From Bactrocera neohumeralis (Eukaryota; Arthropoda; Insecta; Diptera; Tephritidae), in the NCBI RefSeq assembly GCF_024586455.1, contig NC_065923.1, forward strand, positions 36,628,370 to 36,692,369: a DNA stretch of 64,000 nt, read 5' to 3'. The position numbers and the translations under genes were made by a program. The first letter of the stretch is position 1. Each line of letters begins with the position of its first letter. Shown one piece after another: positions 1 to 10,594 of this stretch. The notes under the pieces are model-generated. The model saw only the letters and a program-made list of their open reading frames with translations, did not search any database and was not told the DNA's origin.

Positions 1-345
1 TATTTCGTCTTGTCCTTGTTTACTGCCAGATCCATTTACTTCGTTTCTTTGTTCAACCTGGAGATAGCAGAACTAACGACGCGGTTGTTGAGCCAATGAT
101 ATCAATGTCATCGGCGTACGCCACCAGTTGTAAACTCTTGTAGAAGATTGTACCTTCTCTATTCAGCTCTACAGCTCGAATTGTTTTCTCCAGCAGTAGA
201 GTGAAGAAATTGACCGACAGAGAGTCGCCTTGTCTGAAACCTCGTTTGGCATCGAACGGCTCGGAGTGGTTCTTCCCGATTACGATGGAACTTTTGGTAT
301 TGCCCAACGTCAGTTTACATATAATAAACATAGACCTGAGTAGGA
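1..345 (-). pseudogene. LINE reverse transcriptase fragment
   Basis: Non-LTR retrotransposon reverse transcriptase, a piece of the palm domain. Reading the minus strand from about 331 to 53 gives KLTLGNTKSS, then FRQGDSLS, a leucine-rich helix (LLLEKTIRAVELN) and the catalytic YADDIDIIG box, whose two aspartates bind the metal ions. It runs out soon after the YADD box and is probably cut by the window edge or by a frameshift. The same family recurs at 47820-48900 on the plus strand, where KLTLSNTKNS and the region after it can be read. No endonuclease domain or poly(A) tail is visible. It is an old copy inside a host intron, not an active gene. Confidence 0.85.
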
Positions 346-1710
346 AGGAGTCCTTAAAGGATTAAAAATCTTAGATATGCACTATGGTTTACAGTCTGAA
401 CGTCGTTCTTTTAAAGTTGTAACTCACCACTGGCGGATTAATTTTGTGTAATGAATTATCAAAAAGCTTAAAATGATAACGAGGCGAGAGACTTAAGTAT
501 TACCATATTACTCCTTATACGGTATCCAAACAGTAGCAAAACAGAAGCGCCCTTCAGTTAAGAACTCAAATCAATAACTATCACCCTTGACCATTGAAAA
601 CACTTTGATAAATGCAATGTGAAAATTATTGTTTACAAATCGATACGCCCCAAGCACAAGGGCTGCTATTGTACCGAAGCCAATGCCACATGTCATTAAA
701 AGGCGGACGACTAATGTTACTCACATAAATTGACGTACATATGACGTAACTTATGTTTGTATTTGCACTCGTTGTGTTGTTTCTTTGTCGCATGAATAAT
801 TTATGGCGATTATTATGAGTAATCAAAAGTTATTTTCCCTCGCACTCTCGCGGTGGGTCAGCAATAGATAAATATTTGAGTTTGCAGAATGATAGATGGT
901 CATGACCGTGTGTGTTACATATGGACATGTGGTGTGAGAGTGTGCAAGCTTATACAAATATGGTAGGTATATATAATTTCGCGATTTATTATTATTTATT
1001 GTTAAAGCATAAATTCACAGCGAATGTTTTTGTTTTCGAGCCTTAGCGGAACAAGATAAATATTATTCTTATTAGTCAATAATATTTAGATCATTTTGTA
1101 AGCTTTAGCATATGTGAGCATAATAAATCTTTCCTCAAATATGATTCTCTTATTTGTTTATGGATTACTATTCGTTATAAAGACTTTTTTGTGGTAGGAG
1201 CAGAAAATTTTCTTCAAATATGTTTGAGAAGTTGTGTTGGGTCGGCAATCCTGGGTAGAAAATGATTTGGGTTTTTGAGTCCGGTTCGATTCTAGTTACG
1301 TAGAGCTGGAGGCGCGGGCTGGTGTTGTAACTGTTGACTCGCTTATCAAACTAAAAAAAATAGCAGACGTTGATTCCGTTAAATTAGCTGTTCCACTTTT
1401 TTCTGAGTATTTTTTTTCCTTCGTTTATGAATAAAATGACTTGAAATTGTGTTCAATATATGACTTGAATCTTCCTCTTCTTTATTAGCGTAGAACACTT
1501 TTTCCTCAGTCGTGTATGTATATAGCACCAAATTTTTAAATATCAGGTTATTTAATTATATCTCTCTTACCTGACTCAAAAGTTTCACAGTTTTGTAAAA
1601 GAGTCAACAGTTTACTCTGCCGTTATCATCTTGCGCCCTAGTGTTTGATCTATAGACCGCCGGAGAGCTTGACAATTGCTGGTCAACAAACAAAATTAAT
1701 ACGTCCGCCT
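346..1710. other. AT-rich sequence, no recognisable gene
   Basis: No exon, transposase or reverse-transcriptase reading frame could be recognised on either strand. Composition is AT-rich with short poly-A and poly-T runs. It is probably intronic fng sequence. Confidence 0.5.
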
Positions 1711-1722
1711 ACAAGTATGTAT

Positions 1723-1774
1723 CAACAAATTTATGGCAAAGCGCGTCATCGATATAACTGGTTCTGGGATCAGG
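1723..1774 (+). repeat. Direct repeat, copy 1 (about 50 bp)
   Basis: Contains the string ATTTATGGCAAAGCGCGTCA followed by TCGATATAACTGGTT and, after two or three divergent bases, GATCAGG. The same run appears about 195 bases downstream (1919-1970). The near-identity of the two copies suggests a recent segmental duplication or two fragments of one dispersed element. Confidence 0.85.
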
Positions 1775-1918
1775 TGAGGTTTTCTATCTTTTGTAGGCAA
1801 CATTAAGTCATCTAGGCACTTTCTTCACAACTGTCGGAGTTTTGCCAGACCTTCGGCAACCCTGGCTTAGTGGCTGAAAATAATATTAGTCATACAAGTA
1901 CATATATGTATGTATATT

Positions 1919-1970
1919 AACAAATTTATGGCAAAGCGCGTCATCGATATAACTGGTTTTTAGATCAGGA
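1919..1970 (+). repeat. Direct repeat, copy 2 (about 50 bp)
   Basis: Second copy of the 1723-1774 sequence, with the same core (GGCAAAGCGCGTCATCGAT). It differs mainly at the GGTTCTGG/GGTTTTTA junction before GATCAGG. A short TATG microsatellite sits directly upstream of this copy but not of the first. Confidence 0.85.
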
Positions 1971-3732
1971 TCTTTATCTGGAAGGTTTGGTAATCACAAA
2001 TAATCAGCGTACAAGCTGTCTAAATGGGAACGTCCGTTAGCTCTCGCGGAAGGTCAGCGCTACGTCTTAACCGAATTAATGGCAAATATACTCCAGCAGC
2101 TATATAATATAGATAGATTCAGAACAATATCCCACGTTTCACGTTTATACAAATAGACAGATAGACCAAAGGACATGCGCACTTGGCTAAATATACTCAG
2201 TCTTTCCTTAAATCCGAAACCGTTCTTCCGACCAAAATCTAATTGTTAAAGCTTCTTTAAATTGCATTGCGAAAAAACTGACCATAAGAAAGCTGATTAA
2301 TGTGTAATGCTTCTAAGTATGTACGCCAAACCGCACGCTCTGACCGCATACCTTCAAATATTTTGTTAATCTTTAATCAAGTTGGTAAAACGATATTTTA
2401 ACGAACCGTTAAACGTCGAAAATCGCCCAGTGAAAGCATCATATTTCATAAAGCTGTTGAGCGACTAAAAGCCAAACAAGAATACAACAAAACAAGCTGA
2501 AACTGAAAATAGCAGCATGAAAGCAGGAATAAAGGAGTAACGGTACCAGAACCACAGGTATCGATGTAGCCACTTATACATATACATACATACATACATA
2601 TATACGGGAATAATACAATAATAAGCAATATAACAATGAATAGCCATAACAATGGAAAGCAGCAGTGCAGTAGCAGCCAGCGCTGTCCATTCAAGACGGA
2701 TGGTGCTGCGCAAAGAGAAAGGGGTTAGCTGCTGCTACTCCCTTAAAGCACTCTCCAACTCTTACATACATATACGTATGCCATAGAGCGGAGTTTACGG
2801 GGTTCACTAACGCTGGAAGCTGAATGTTTTTAGCGCCGGCCAAGTAAAGCTTTTGACTTACCGTTCACTTGCTAGTAAATACTTGAGAGTTTCGCCTTAT
2901 ACCACTGCTGGCCCGTTTAATACATACCTAGGTAAATGATTTTTGGCATCACGTAATTGCTTATATCAACATGCACATATACATACATACATTCATACAT
3001 ATACACATACATACAATCATGTACTTCAGCCACACATTCGGCTACTGCCACTTTTATAGTGGTATGTGCCACACATCCATTCACTTGTCTGCCTCTTTTT
3101 GTTTTCTACATTCTGCTACGCTCTTTGTGTTGTTGTTAGTGCTTTTATCTGCTGCTACTATGTGTTATGGTTGCTACTCCTTGGCAGCTGCCTCGCCAGC
3201 ATCCATTCCATTTACTTCATTTCGCCATAGTTGCAATAAACTTCATCTATTTTGCCTCGTTTCTGTTATGACAACGATGCAAAACAAAACGAGCTTATAA
3301 ATTATGATGTGGACAATGCAATTCGTTGGCTATTCCATCGGAGATTAAAGCAATATGTGGAAATCTTTGCAGCTATGAACAAGGAAATAGTAACAAAATC
3401 AAATGCAGCTGCTTGTTTGCAAGCGCTAAAGGTTCACATAAGGGTGTCCCTAAAATGCAAATTTACGGTTTTTCGGAGCCCGAAGACGCATAAGGCGTGT
3501 CGTTTGCATTTGGCTAAATTTTTTCTAACACAATTTGTTTAAGATATCGCATGGAAATATTAGTATCAATTGGATATGACTAAACCATATACATATGTAT
3601 TACAGTGGTCAAAATCCAGATCTTTTTAAGTGAAATTTTCAAGTACCTCGTATCTTTGTATTTAGAAGTATCTACTCTAGGTTTATGTACAATTTTAACC
3701 AACTTTGAGTCCATAACTTCAGTTTGGGTAAA
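1971..3732. other. Intronic sequence with TACA microsatellites
   Basis: No gene recognised. Two (TACA)n/(ATACAC)n tracts are present at about 2575-2605 and 2965-3016. Open frames here (for example 2957-3300) are simple-sequence artefacts rich in Tyr, His, Ile and Thr. They lack codon structure or any known domain. Confidence 0.5.
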
Positions 3733-3734
3733 TA

Positions 3735-4318
3735 CGAGGTGCGTTCAAAAAAATAACGAGAATTTTGTGGAACAAAAAAATATATTTATTTGCCTACATT
3801 GATGTTGTAGCCTTCAAAAGGGTCCTTATGCACTTATGCCAGCGCTTTCTCTAATCTTCGAAACACTGCTCATACCAGAGTTTTGATATGGCTTATAACT
3901 CTCTTTGGGTTAGCCTTTAGTTCTTTCAGCGACACTAGATTTTTGGGATAATTTTGCTTTTTTTGGGATCGCCTTTAGTTCTTTCTATCTCTTTAATGTC
4001 ATCTATGATTGAACAACGACAGCTCTTTAAGGTTCTCTTTATTTTTAGTGGTAGGAAAAAGTACACGGTGCCATGTCTAGCGACTATGTAGGCTGCGACA
4101 TTGTTACAGCATTAATTTTGGCCTAGAATTCACGAACAGGCAACGAAGTGTGAACTTTTAATAAATGAAAACCAGCAAGATCATTAAAACACGTCTAACC
4201 TTAGAAAATGCTTCGAAAAAGTAAGCAATGAATACAGCTGAAAATATCATGGTCATGTAATAAAAAAAAATTTGACAATTGGACTCTCCAAACATGCCAA
4301 ATGTTTGAACACACCTCG
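3735..4318 (-). mobile_element. Short mariner derivative with both terminal repeats
   Basis: A 584-bp deletion derivative of a mariner element. The left end reads CGAGGTGCGTTCAAA and the right end is the inverse of CGAGGTGTGTTCAAA (one mismatch). Each end is flanked by TA (3733-3734 and 4319-4320), the mariner target duplication. Inside, the minus strand still reads as the transposase C-terminus: MAPC-like residues near 4070, FRRLEKAL near 3860, then a run of Phe/Val and the terminal repeat. The stretch 3905-3995 carries a partial internal duplication of a segment containing TTTAGTTCTTTC. The N-terminal DNA-binding half and the first catalytic aspartate are gone, so it could move only with transposase supplied in trans. 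Confidence 0.8.
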
Positions 4319-4554
4319 TATGGTATTGAAACAACAACTTAACTAACGGACTTTCTGAATAAAGTATATCTCGCGTGTTTTGGTGTAAAACTGGGAGATC
4401 AGGATGTGATGCCACTCATAAAGTTTGCAAACGATATTTTGAAGGCATTTGAGATCGGTTTAGGAACAAGAAGAAAGCTTTCCGATATGCGATTCCTATG
4501 GTTAGTAAAAGAAGAAGAAGAAAGAGAGATAAGTATTTCAGAACGGAAGTAGTC

Positions 4555-5640
4555 AACCCCCAAATTGCAATCAGCTATTCAACCCATTCCTCATGGAGCC
4601 GAAATACCAGTGTCCAAGTCTCCTGCTACCTTGGAAGAGATTCCAAGTTTTGACGATGATAATACTGTACCTGACCATTAAGACATGACAAGTTTTAAAA
4701 AATGATAACAGTCCGAAATTCCTTTTACTGGGTTAAAACTTAAAAGCTAAATGATTTTGTGAAAAGCATGAATCTTCCGAAAAACGCTGCTGCGTTTTAC
4801 CGAGAGTAGCTTTCTCGTAAGTTAGACATCGTGAGAAAACGTTCACTTCCTAATTTGTTCATTTGTTGAAAATCTATTAAAGGTTTGATGGATACATTTC
4901 ATATCTCATTTGAGCCAGCTTAGTAGTGGATTTCCAGAGATTCTTCAAAAAGAAGCCTTAACTACTACTACTCCGCAATGATGGTTTATACGCGCAAATT
5001 CATGTCGATCATTCCGTACAGCTCAAGCAAACCTATAAAAACATGAAATTAGTTCTTTGCAAATTAAAACACAAATATCTTGGTTTGCAATCGCATAAAG
5101 CTGGGATTAATGAGGGAATTAAACTCACTTAATTTAAACTCACTTCTGGAAGGTGAAAATTCCTTCAAATAGTTGATATCAAAGCTTCCAGGTCTCTCAG
5201 AGTCAAAGTTGAAGGAAGGTGTTTCGTTGAAGTAGTTTGACGGCATATGGAGGAACCATAGTTTATCGCAACCAAGACGGATTCTCAAATAGAAGGTTGG
5301 ATTGCCTTTAAGGACGTCATAGAGATAGTTTTAGATAATAACAAAAATCTTAACTAAAATTAAAGCGTTAAAGGAATGTTGAAAGCATATCAAGTTTGAG
5401 GTTGCCTAATGAGAATATATTTTTAGCATTTTCTACATTCCCACTTTGACCACTTTCCATAAAATGTATGAGACATAAGTGAGGAGCAGTGTGAACGACT
5501 TCAGCAGAATATTAAGGAGACGCAAAAAAGATATCATGGAAAATGGAGCATTGCAATGATGAAAAACTACTATTGGACGCTTCAGAGAGACTTGTCAGAT
5601 ATTTTCTACAAACGAAAATATACCAAAGGTGTCTAAATGA
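4555..5640 (+). pseudogene. Remnant of a multicopy insect protein family, function unknown
   Basis: Broken reading frames on the plus strand line up, in order, with a multicopy protein that I recognise from many insect genomes but cannot name. Seen here: KLNDFVKSMNLPKNAAAF near 4740-4795 (family pattern LNDLVRDLNLSK), DSSKRSLN near 4940, KLPGLSESKLKEGV near 5185-5225, GWIAFKDVIE near 5300, and LKAYQV then HFLHSHFDHFP near 5375-5455. SEEQCERLQQNIKETQKRY and KNYYWTLQRDL close it near 5480-5600, with a stop soon after KGV. At least six stops or frameshifts interrupt it. In intact members the frame runs for several hundred residues. The multicopy state suggests transposon origin, but I see no terminal repeats. 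Confidence 0.7.
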
Positions 5641-6550
5641 CAATGATATGGCAAAATGAAAGTCTCTTTGAATTCAGCACATTGAAAATGAGGAAAATTA
5701 AACAAGAAATTGGGCAGTTTTTAATTTTTTTGAAGACTTGTGTTATCTAGTGACTGCAAGGCATTATTTATTTATATCATATACTAGATGCTAGTGCTTA
5801 GTAAAAAATTAAGCTGCCTTGCAGATCCAGTGCTCCAACGCCAATCATATTTAAGCTTCATTAAATTACGTTCCGCATCCCTAAACTCTATCGTTTGAAA
5901 TGCGAAATTTACTTTTTTTAGTCGCAGAGCGTTTAAAAACAGTTTAAGGCATTAGCAGCACATTTTCAAAGCTCATAAATATTTATCACATGCAAAAACA
6001 TTTCATAAATGCTTACAAATTAAAAACATGAGAGGCGTTATTGCATCTCATTACCTAAGACTTTTGTGTATTCTCCACTTATCGGGTTTTAAGTGCAAGC
6101 ATAAATTTCAAAAACGAATTTTAATTTGCCATTAAAATCAACTAATTCACATTATGGCAGCAACGTCATAAATTCACTTAAATTTCGGTTTGCGGTAAAA
6201 TATCTCGAAGAATCGCACAAAGCGCGAGCGAAGTAAAATGATTAAAAAAGCGCGAAACTCCTCCAAATGGGTGGTGTGATTGGAATTCAAATATTTTACC
6301 TGAGCTGGCCGAACATGACGACGAAACTGTGCATCTTTATTTTTATTTTCTGCTAATTTGTGAGCTCTAAGTAGTCAATGAGAGTCAAGTAATCTTTAAA
6401 TATTATTGATACTGCTTCAAACACTATTTGAGCGCACCTGAAGTGCTTCTAAGTAGAACGTATTTGCAGTTCACACAGACATTTTCATTGAACAATAAAT
6501 AGTGAATATCAGTAAGTATGATTGAAACGAAGCCCAGTTTTAGTTAGGCG
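5641..6550. other. AT-rich sequence, no recognisable gene
   Basis: Nothing recognised on either strand. Sequence is AT-rich and not obviously repetitive within the window. Confidence 0.5.
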
Positions 6551-6554
6551 ACAT

Positions 6555-7140
6555 TTGAGACTAAAATTCAGTGGTGGAAAGCTGTCATGAAAGCTCAAGT
6601 TGCTTTCTTGAATTTTTCAATTTAAGCACAGCTTCTTTTAGCAAGTTCAGCTTTACAACGCTCACTCTCAATCTTTCCGAATTCTAAAGCTAAATTTCTC
6701 CTGAAAAGCTATCAAGAAAGCTTTTTTTTATGCTCCTCTCATGTATTTATCATTTTGTGATGCTGTTTCCTTCACCAGGTTCAGCTTTAGAGCGTTCTCC
6801 TCAATCTTTATGCATTTGATACTAGAATTCAGCCTTGGAAAGCTTTCATGAAAGCTTTTTCAAGTTGTTTTCTAGAATTTTTCATTATAAAGCATTTTAT
6901 CTTTTAGAAAGCCTGGAAAGCTTTCATGAAACCTCTTTCAAGTTCCTTACTTGTATTTGTCATTTTGAGACACTGTTTCCTTCTCCTAATTCCACTTTAG
7001 AGCGCTCACTCTCAATCTGTATGCGTTTGATACTAAAAATCATCCGTGAGAAGCGATTATGAAAGCTTTCAAGTTCCTTTCTTGCATTTATCACTTTAAG
7101 GCGCTGTTTCTCCCAACACAGCCATTCGAGCGTTCACTTT
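6555..7140 (+). repeat. Minisatellite of about 130-135-bp units
   Basis: Four to five diverged tandem units. Anchors recur in register: the AGCGYTCACTCTCAATCT box at about 6656, 6791 and 7001 and a degenerate form at about 7127, and the box GAAAGCTTTCATGAAA at about 6578 (degenerate), 6838 and 6918. Spacings are about 135, 210 and 129 bases. The long step is explained by an extra partial unit of about 75 bases at 6870-6930. The strongest unit holds a perfect 20-bp palindrome at 6839-6858 (AAAGCTTTCATGAAAGCTTT). The open frame 6835-7062 is a by-product of the repeat, not a gene. Confidence 0.8.
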
Positions 7141-8345
7141 ATATGACTCATTGTCGGGGTATGAGCTTAAATAAATCGTGGTTTCATAACAAATTAATAT
7201 TAATTATTTTTTGTCATTTTGACTGAGTTTGTGTGGTCCAAATTTAATGAAAATTGATGACGATGCTGCTATGTGTTTTTTTCTTTAATGTTTTTTTTTT
7301 TTATTTCAAATAAAATAAGGGAAAAATTTGTGCAACTGTATGCACTGGCTGTGTTCATGCCACAAACAATTAAAACGCCACAAATTAGTCAGGAAATGTG
7401 CTCATCTGCAGTAACAACCCACACTAAGCCCTAAGGATCTCAGCTGTGCAAAATTTTTATCGCAGCGGCGACAATTTCATTTCCAACTCAATTAACAAAC
7501 GTCTCTTTAGAATGAATGACAGTTATATTGACGTATAAACACGCAACATTTATGCATGTGTTTGTGTGAGGGTACTTCTACATGTCAGCAACAGAAATTG
7601 CAATGTTGCCAGTATGAGAAAAAAAAGCATCGTGAGCAGTAGCAGTTTTGCACTTCTGATGAATTGCAAGCGACGATTTTTCTACATTTTGTGGCATGAA
7701 TTGAATTTAATTGAAATGAATTGAGGAGTTTATCCATCGAAACGCACACAGAGATGCTCGCAGTAAATACAATGCAAGTATGAGCACTCAAAACTCGCAT
7801 ACACACACATACATTCTTGTTTGTATAATGTATATGCAATAAACAATCTAATAAAAAATGTTGCTGTGCTACGGCATAATCATAAAAACATACTGAAATA
7901 CATGCATACATACATTTATATATACATACTTATGCATATCCATATGTTAGTCACGAACTTAATTGTCCACGCACAGCGCGTGGCTCATCACTTTAATTAA
8001 TCGGTAGTCCAAGCAGACAACAGAGTTTTGAACTCAACCGCAAACATAACTGCCAACAAGCAACAGTATTTACCATGCAAATGCATATTAGCGAGGCGAC
8101 TTTTTTGGTGGGGGGTTATGGGCCCCCAGTTATTAATCAATTCATTCGTATTGGTATGCAAGCTCGGCTCCAACTTTATGATCTTTATCACTCACTTTGC
8201 TTAGAGCATGAGCTGCGAGAAAGTGTGAAGCAGCACAAGCCAAAGCAGCACATGTTGTATCACATAACATCTATGAGGGTAAGCTCATATGAATTTAAGA
8301 CGGGAAATCGGCCTATTATTCCTCTCTCATGACTTTTGCAACAGA
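7141..8345. other. Intronic sequence, no recognisable gene
   Basis: No domain recognised. There are T-rich tracts at 7275-7305 and a short TACA tract near 7905-7925. An 85-codon open frame at 8075-8332 has no recognisable motif and no supporting splice or start context. Confidence 0.5.
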
Positions 8346-8349
8346 GAAG

Positions 8350-9460
8350 TCGTTTTATGAATACAAAACTTGCTGGCCATCATATCCTACAATGTGAGGG
8401 TTTAGGTCACATTAGATACGATTCCTGTAGCCCTTTGTGAAAATAGAACTGCTTTATCTGATTCGATGTCTGATCGCACTTGGACTACCTCATTCAGCCG
8501 TTTGCGAAGCCATCAATGTAGAACAGCTGTATCTGATTTTATAACTCGGCAAAGCGTCTCACAAGCCCAATAAAATTTCCATTCTGTTCCCACCAGCTCC
8601 CAAGTGTGTAAGCCTTGATTTCGCAAACCCGGAACAATCAATAAGGAAGTGTTGAGATGTTTATGCACGCCTTCTTCCATAAAGATTCTGCCTCTGGCTG
8701 TGCCGGGAAAATTCCCAACCTTACAAAGTGGATGCCGTTAGTGCAAAGGCCTCTTAAAATCTCCACAACTAGGGAGAGAGTAAAGAGTTCACTTAAACTC
8801 TTACGATCGATCTTGAGTCAAAAAGGTCTTGCAGCAGCTTGAACTAATATACGTAATAGCCTTGTCATCCAGTAGTCGAAAATACAACTTACTGGATCTC
8901 GTATGATCGATCTTGAGCAGTAAGGATCGTGCGGCAGCACTTGAACTAATGATAGCCTAGCGCTGGCCAAACTTTTGCGAAGCCCTGTCATCTAGTACAC
9001 GAAAACACAAATAGAGTGAAGCACCGATTCATCACCATTTTACTGAGAGAGCTCACTTGACCTCTTATAATTAAACTTGGGATAAAAGGATCTTGCAGCA
9101 GCGCATGAACAGGTAATAGCGCAGCCATCCAGTAGTAGAAAACACGTGGAAAGTGACGCACTGACCATTCTTCTGATAGCGGCGCTAGGGTACTTTTCCT
9201 TGCCAACTTATCAGCTTTAGAGTTAACTACGATTTCGCTGCGGCTTGGAACAGATACTAGTCTTATTGCAAAGTGACTCGTTGCCATTGATAACGAGTTT
9301 AGGCATTCCTTAACCAGCTTTGAACGCACCGTTTGTGAGCTCAAGGCTAGTTTCGCTGCTTTACTATCAGAGTGGATAGTCACTACTCTTAAGCAAAGTT
9401 CTTCAAAAGTATGTATTGTTGTTCGGATTGCCGGTTGATCACTAAATTTCATTGCAGATC
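8350..9460 (-). pseudogene. LINE 3' half: RNase H domain and C-terminal tail
   Basis: Remnant of a non-LTR retrotransposon of the RNase H-bearing group (I/Loa/R1-like). On the minus strand the upstream part (9452 to about 9200) reads as RNase H: IHSDSKAAKLAL carries the conserved Asp, KLVKECLNSL is the central helix, RLVSVPSRSEI is a decayed WVPGHSGI, and SKADKLARKST holds the last catalytic Asp. Lower coordinates (about 8640 to 8350) carry the C-terminal tail, with PGLRNQGLHTWE and a final helix. Between them a segment has been copied about three times in tandem (see 8785-9146). Stops and frameshifts rule out function. A close relative is at 28130-29060. Confidence 0.75.
8785..9146 (-). repeat. 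Tandem triplication inside the LINE remnant
   Basis: Three diverged copies begin at about 8785, 8898 and 9049. Each contains a run like CTTGCAGCAGC (CGTGCGGCAGC in the second) and, about 40-70 bases later, TCATCCAGTAGTCGAAAA or a close variant (TCATCTAGTACACGAAAA, CCATCCAGTAGTAGAAAA). The unit belongs to the retrotransposon coding region, so the triplication happened in, or before, this copy. Confidence 0.7.
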
Positions 9461-10594
9461 TGGCTGCATTGTCCTGTTTTCTTTCAACTTGGTAGCCTTG
9501 TGACCCAATTCCTTAAAATCTTTCATAACCGAACACAATAGCACCCAAAGACAATGATAGACTCTAGTTCTGTTTGGTTAATTAAGAAAATTTACGGAAA
9601 CTCAAAACTTATTTCTGACCACAGAAAATCGAAAAATAAACGAAAACTGCATTTACACCAACACAGTCTCGTATTTTTACAGCATTAGGCTTACCTGAGG
9701 CTGTTCAACTTTTCTTTAACTACACTTCCGAGTGCTCTCAGTTGCATAGTCGGCAATGAGGAGGCGATGATAATTAAGTTGTGTGCCGCCTGAACGCCTT
9801 AAAGTATGCTTTGTGCTCGTGCGTGTATGGCTGCGGCCAGCGCAACTTTGAAAGTCACAACAAACAGCCACTAATGATGCGGCGTAACACTTTCAGTAAC
9901 ACACAATAGTGTTTTTGTTGTAGTTTTTCTTCTTCTTTTGTAATATTTTTTTTTTTTTTTTTGTGGTGTCTTAGCTGGCATTCTTTAGCAGCTGCGCTTC
10001 CTGGAGGCTTAAAAACTTATAAGTTACTTAATGTTTTAAAATCCTCAATGAATGTAGCTTGTGTCGAGGAGTACGCTTGTGGAGGTGGGATGTGTAGTTG
10101 TGCCCACGCGCCATTGGTAATAAACGTTCCCCTGCGCTGCCGTTGCGGAGCGTCGCTTAATTTAAAAGTTACACACCGGAATTAAGTGTGACGTCGGCTG
10201 TAATCCCATTTGCAACTTGAGGCAAAGTTGAGGTGGAAACAGAAGCGCTCGAGCGCTGTATGTTAGGACTAATAAGAAGAACATATTCAGCGCTTGGAAC
10301 TTACACTAGGTAGTAGTTACTAATGAAAATGTTTAAAAGATAAGAAAATCCAAGAATCAATTTTAGTATCTTACATGCAACAAACTTAGGAATTGTGGTA
10401 ATATTAAAGTCAAAAAATGTTAATAAAACTGAAGCCAAAACAAAGAAGTCAAATATTGAACAGCACACCAATTTGGTTGCAAATATTTGCTAGAAAATAC
10501 AACGCAGCACAACAGAGTGCAACAAAAGGAAAATGAAACAAAACCAAGCAAAAAGCAAAAAATCAAAAGCGCAAATTATTGTAAAAACAATGCG
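9461..10594. other. Intronic sequence, no recognisable gene
   Basis: No gene recognised. A poly-T run lies at about 9944-9962, and A-rich, CAA-containing sequence at 10430-10600 precedes the dispersed repeat. Confidence 0.5.

Noticed and set aside
4650..4668. GACGATGATAAT as a candidate for the catalytic DDD exon of fringe
   Set aside because: Lies upstream of the other exons, lacks the expected flanking residues (WFCH before, YVN after), and belongs to the unnamed-family remnant.
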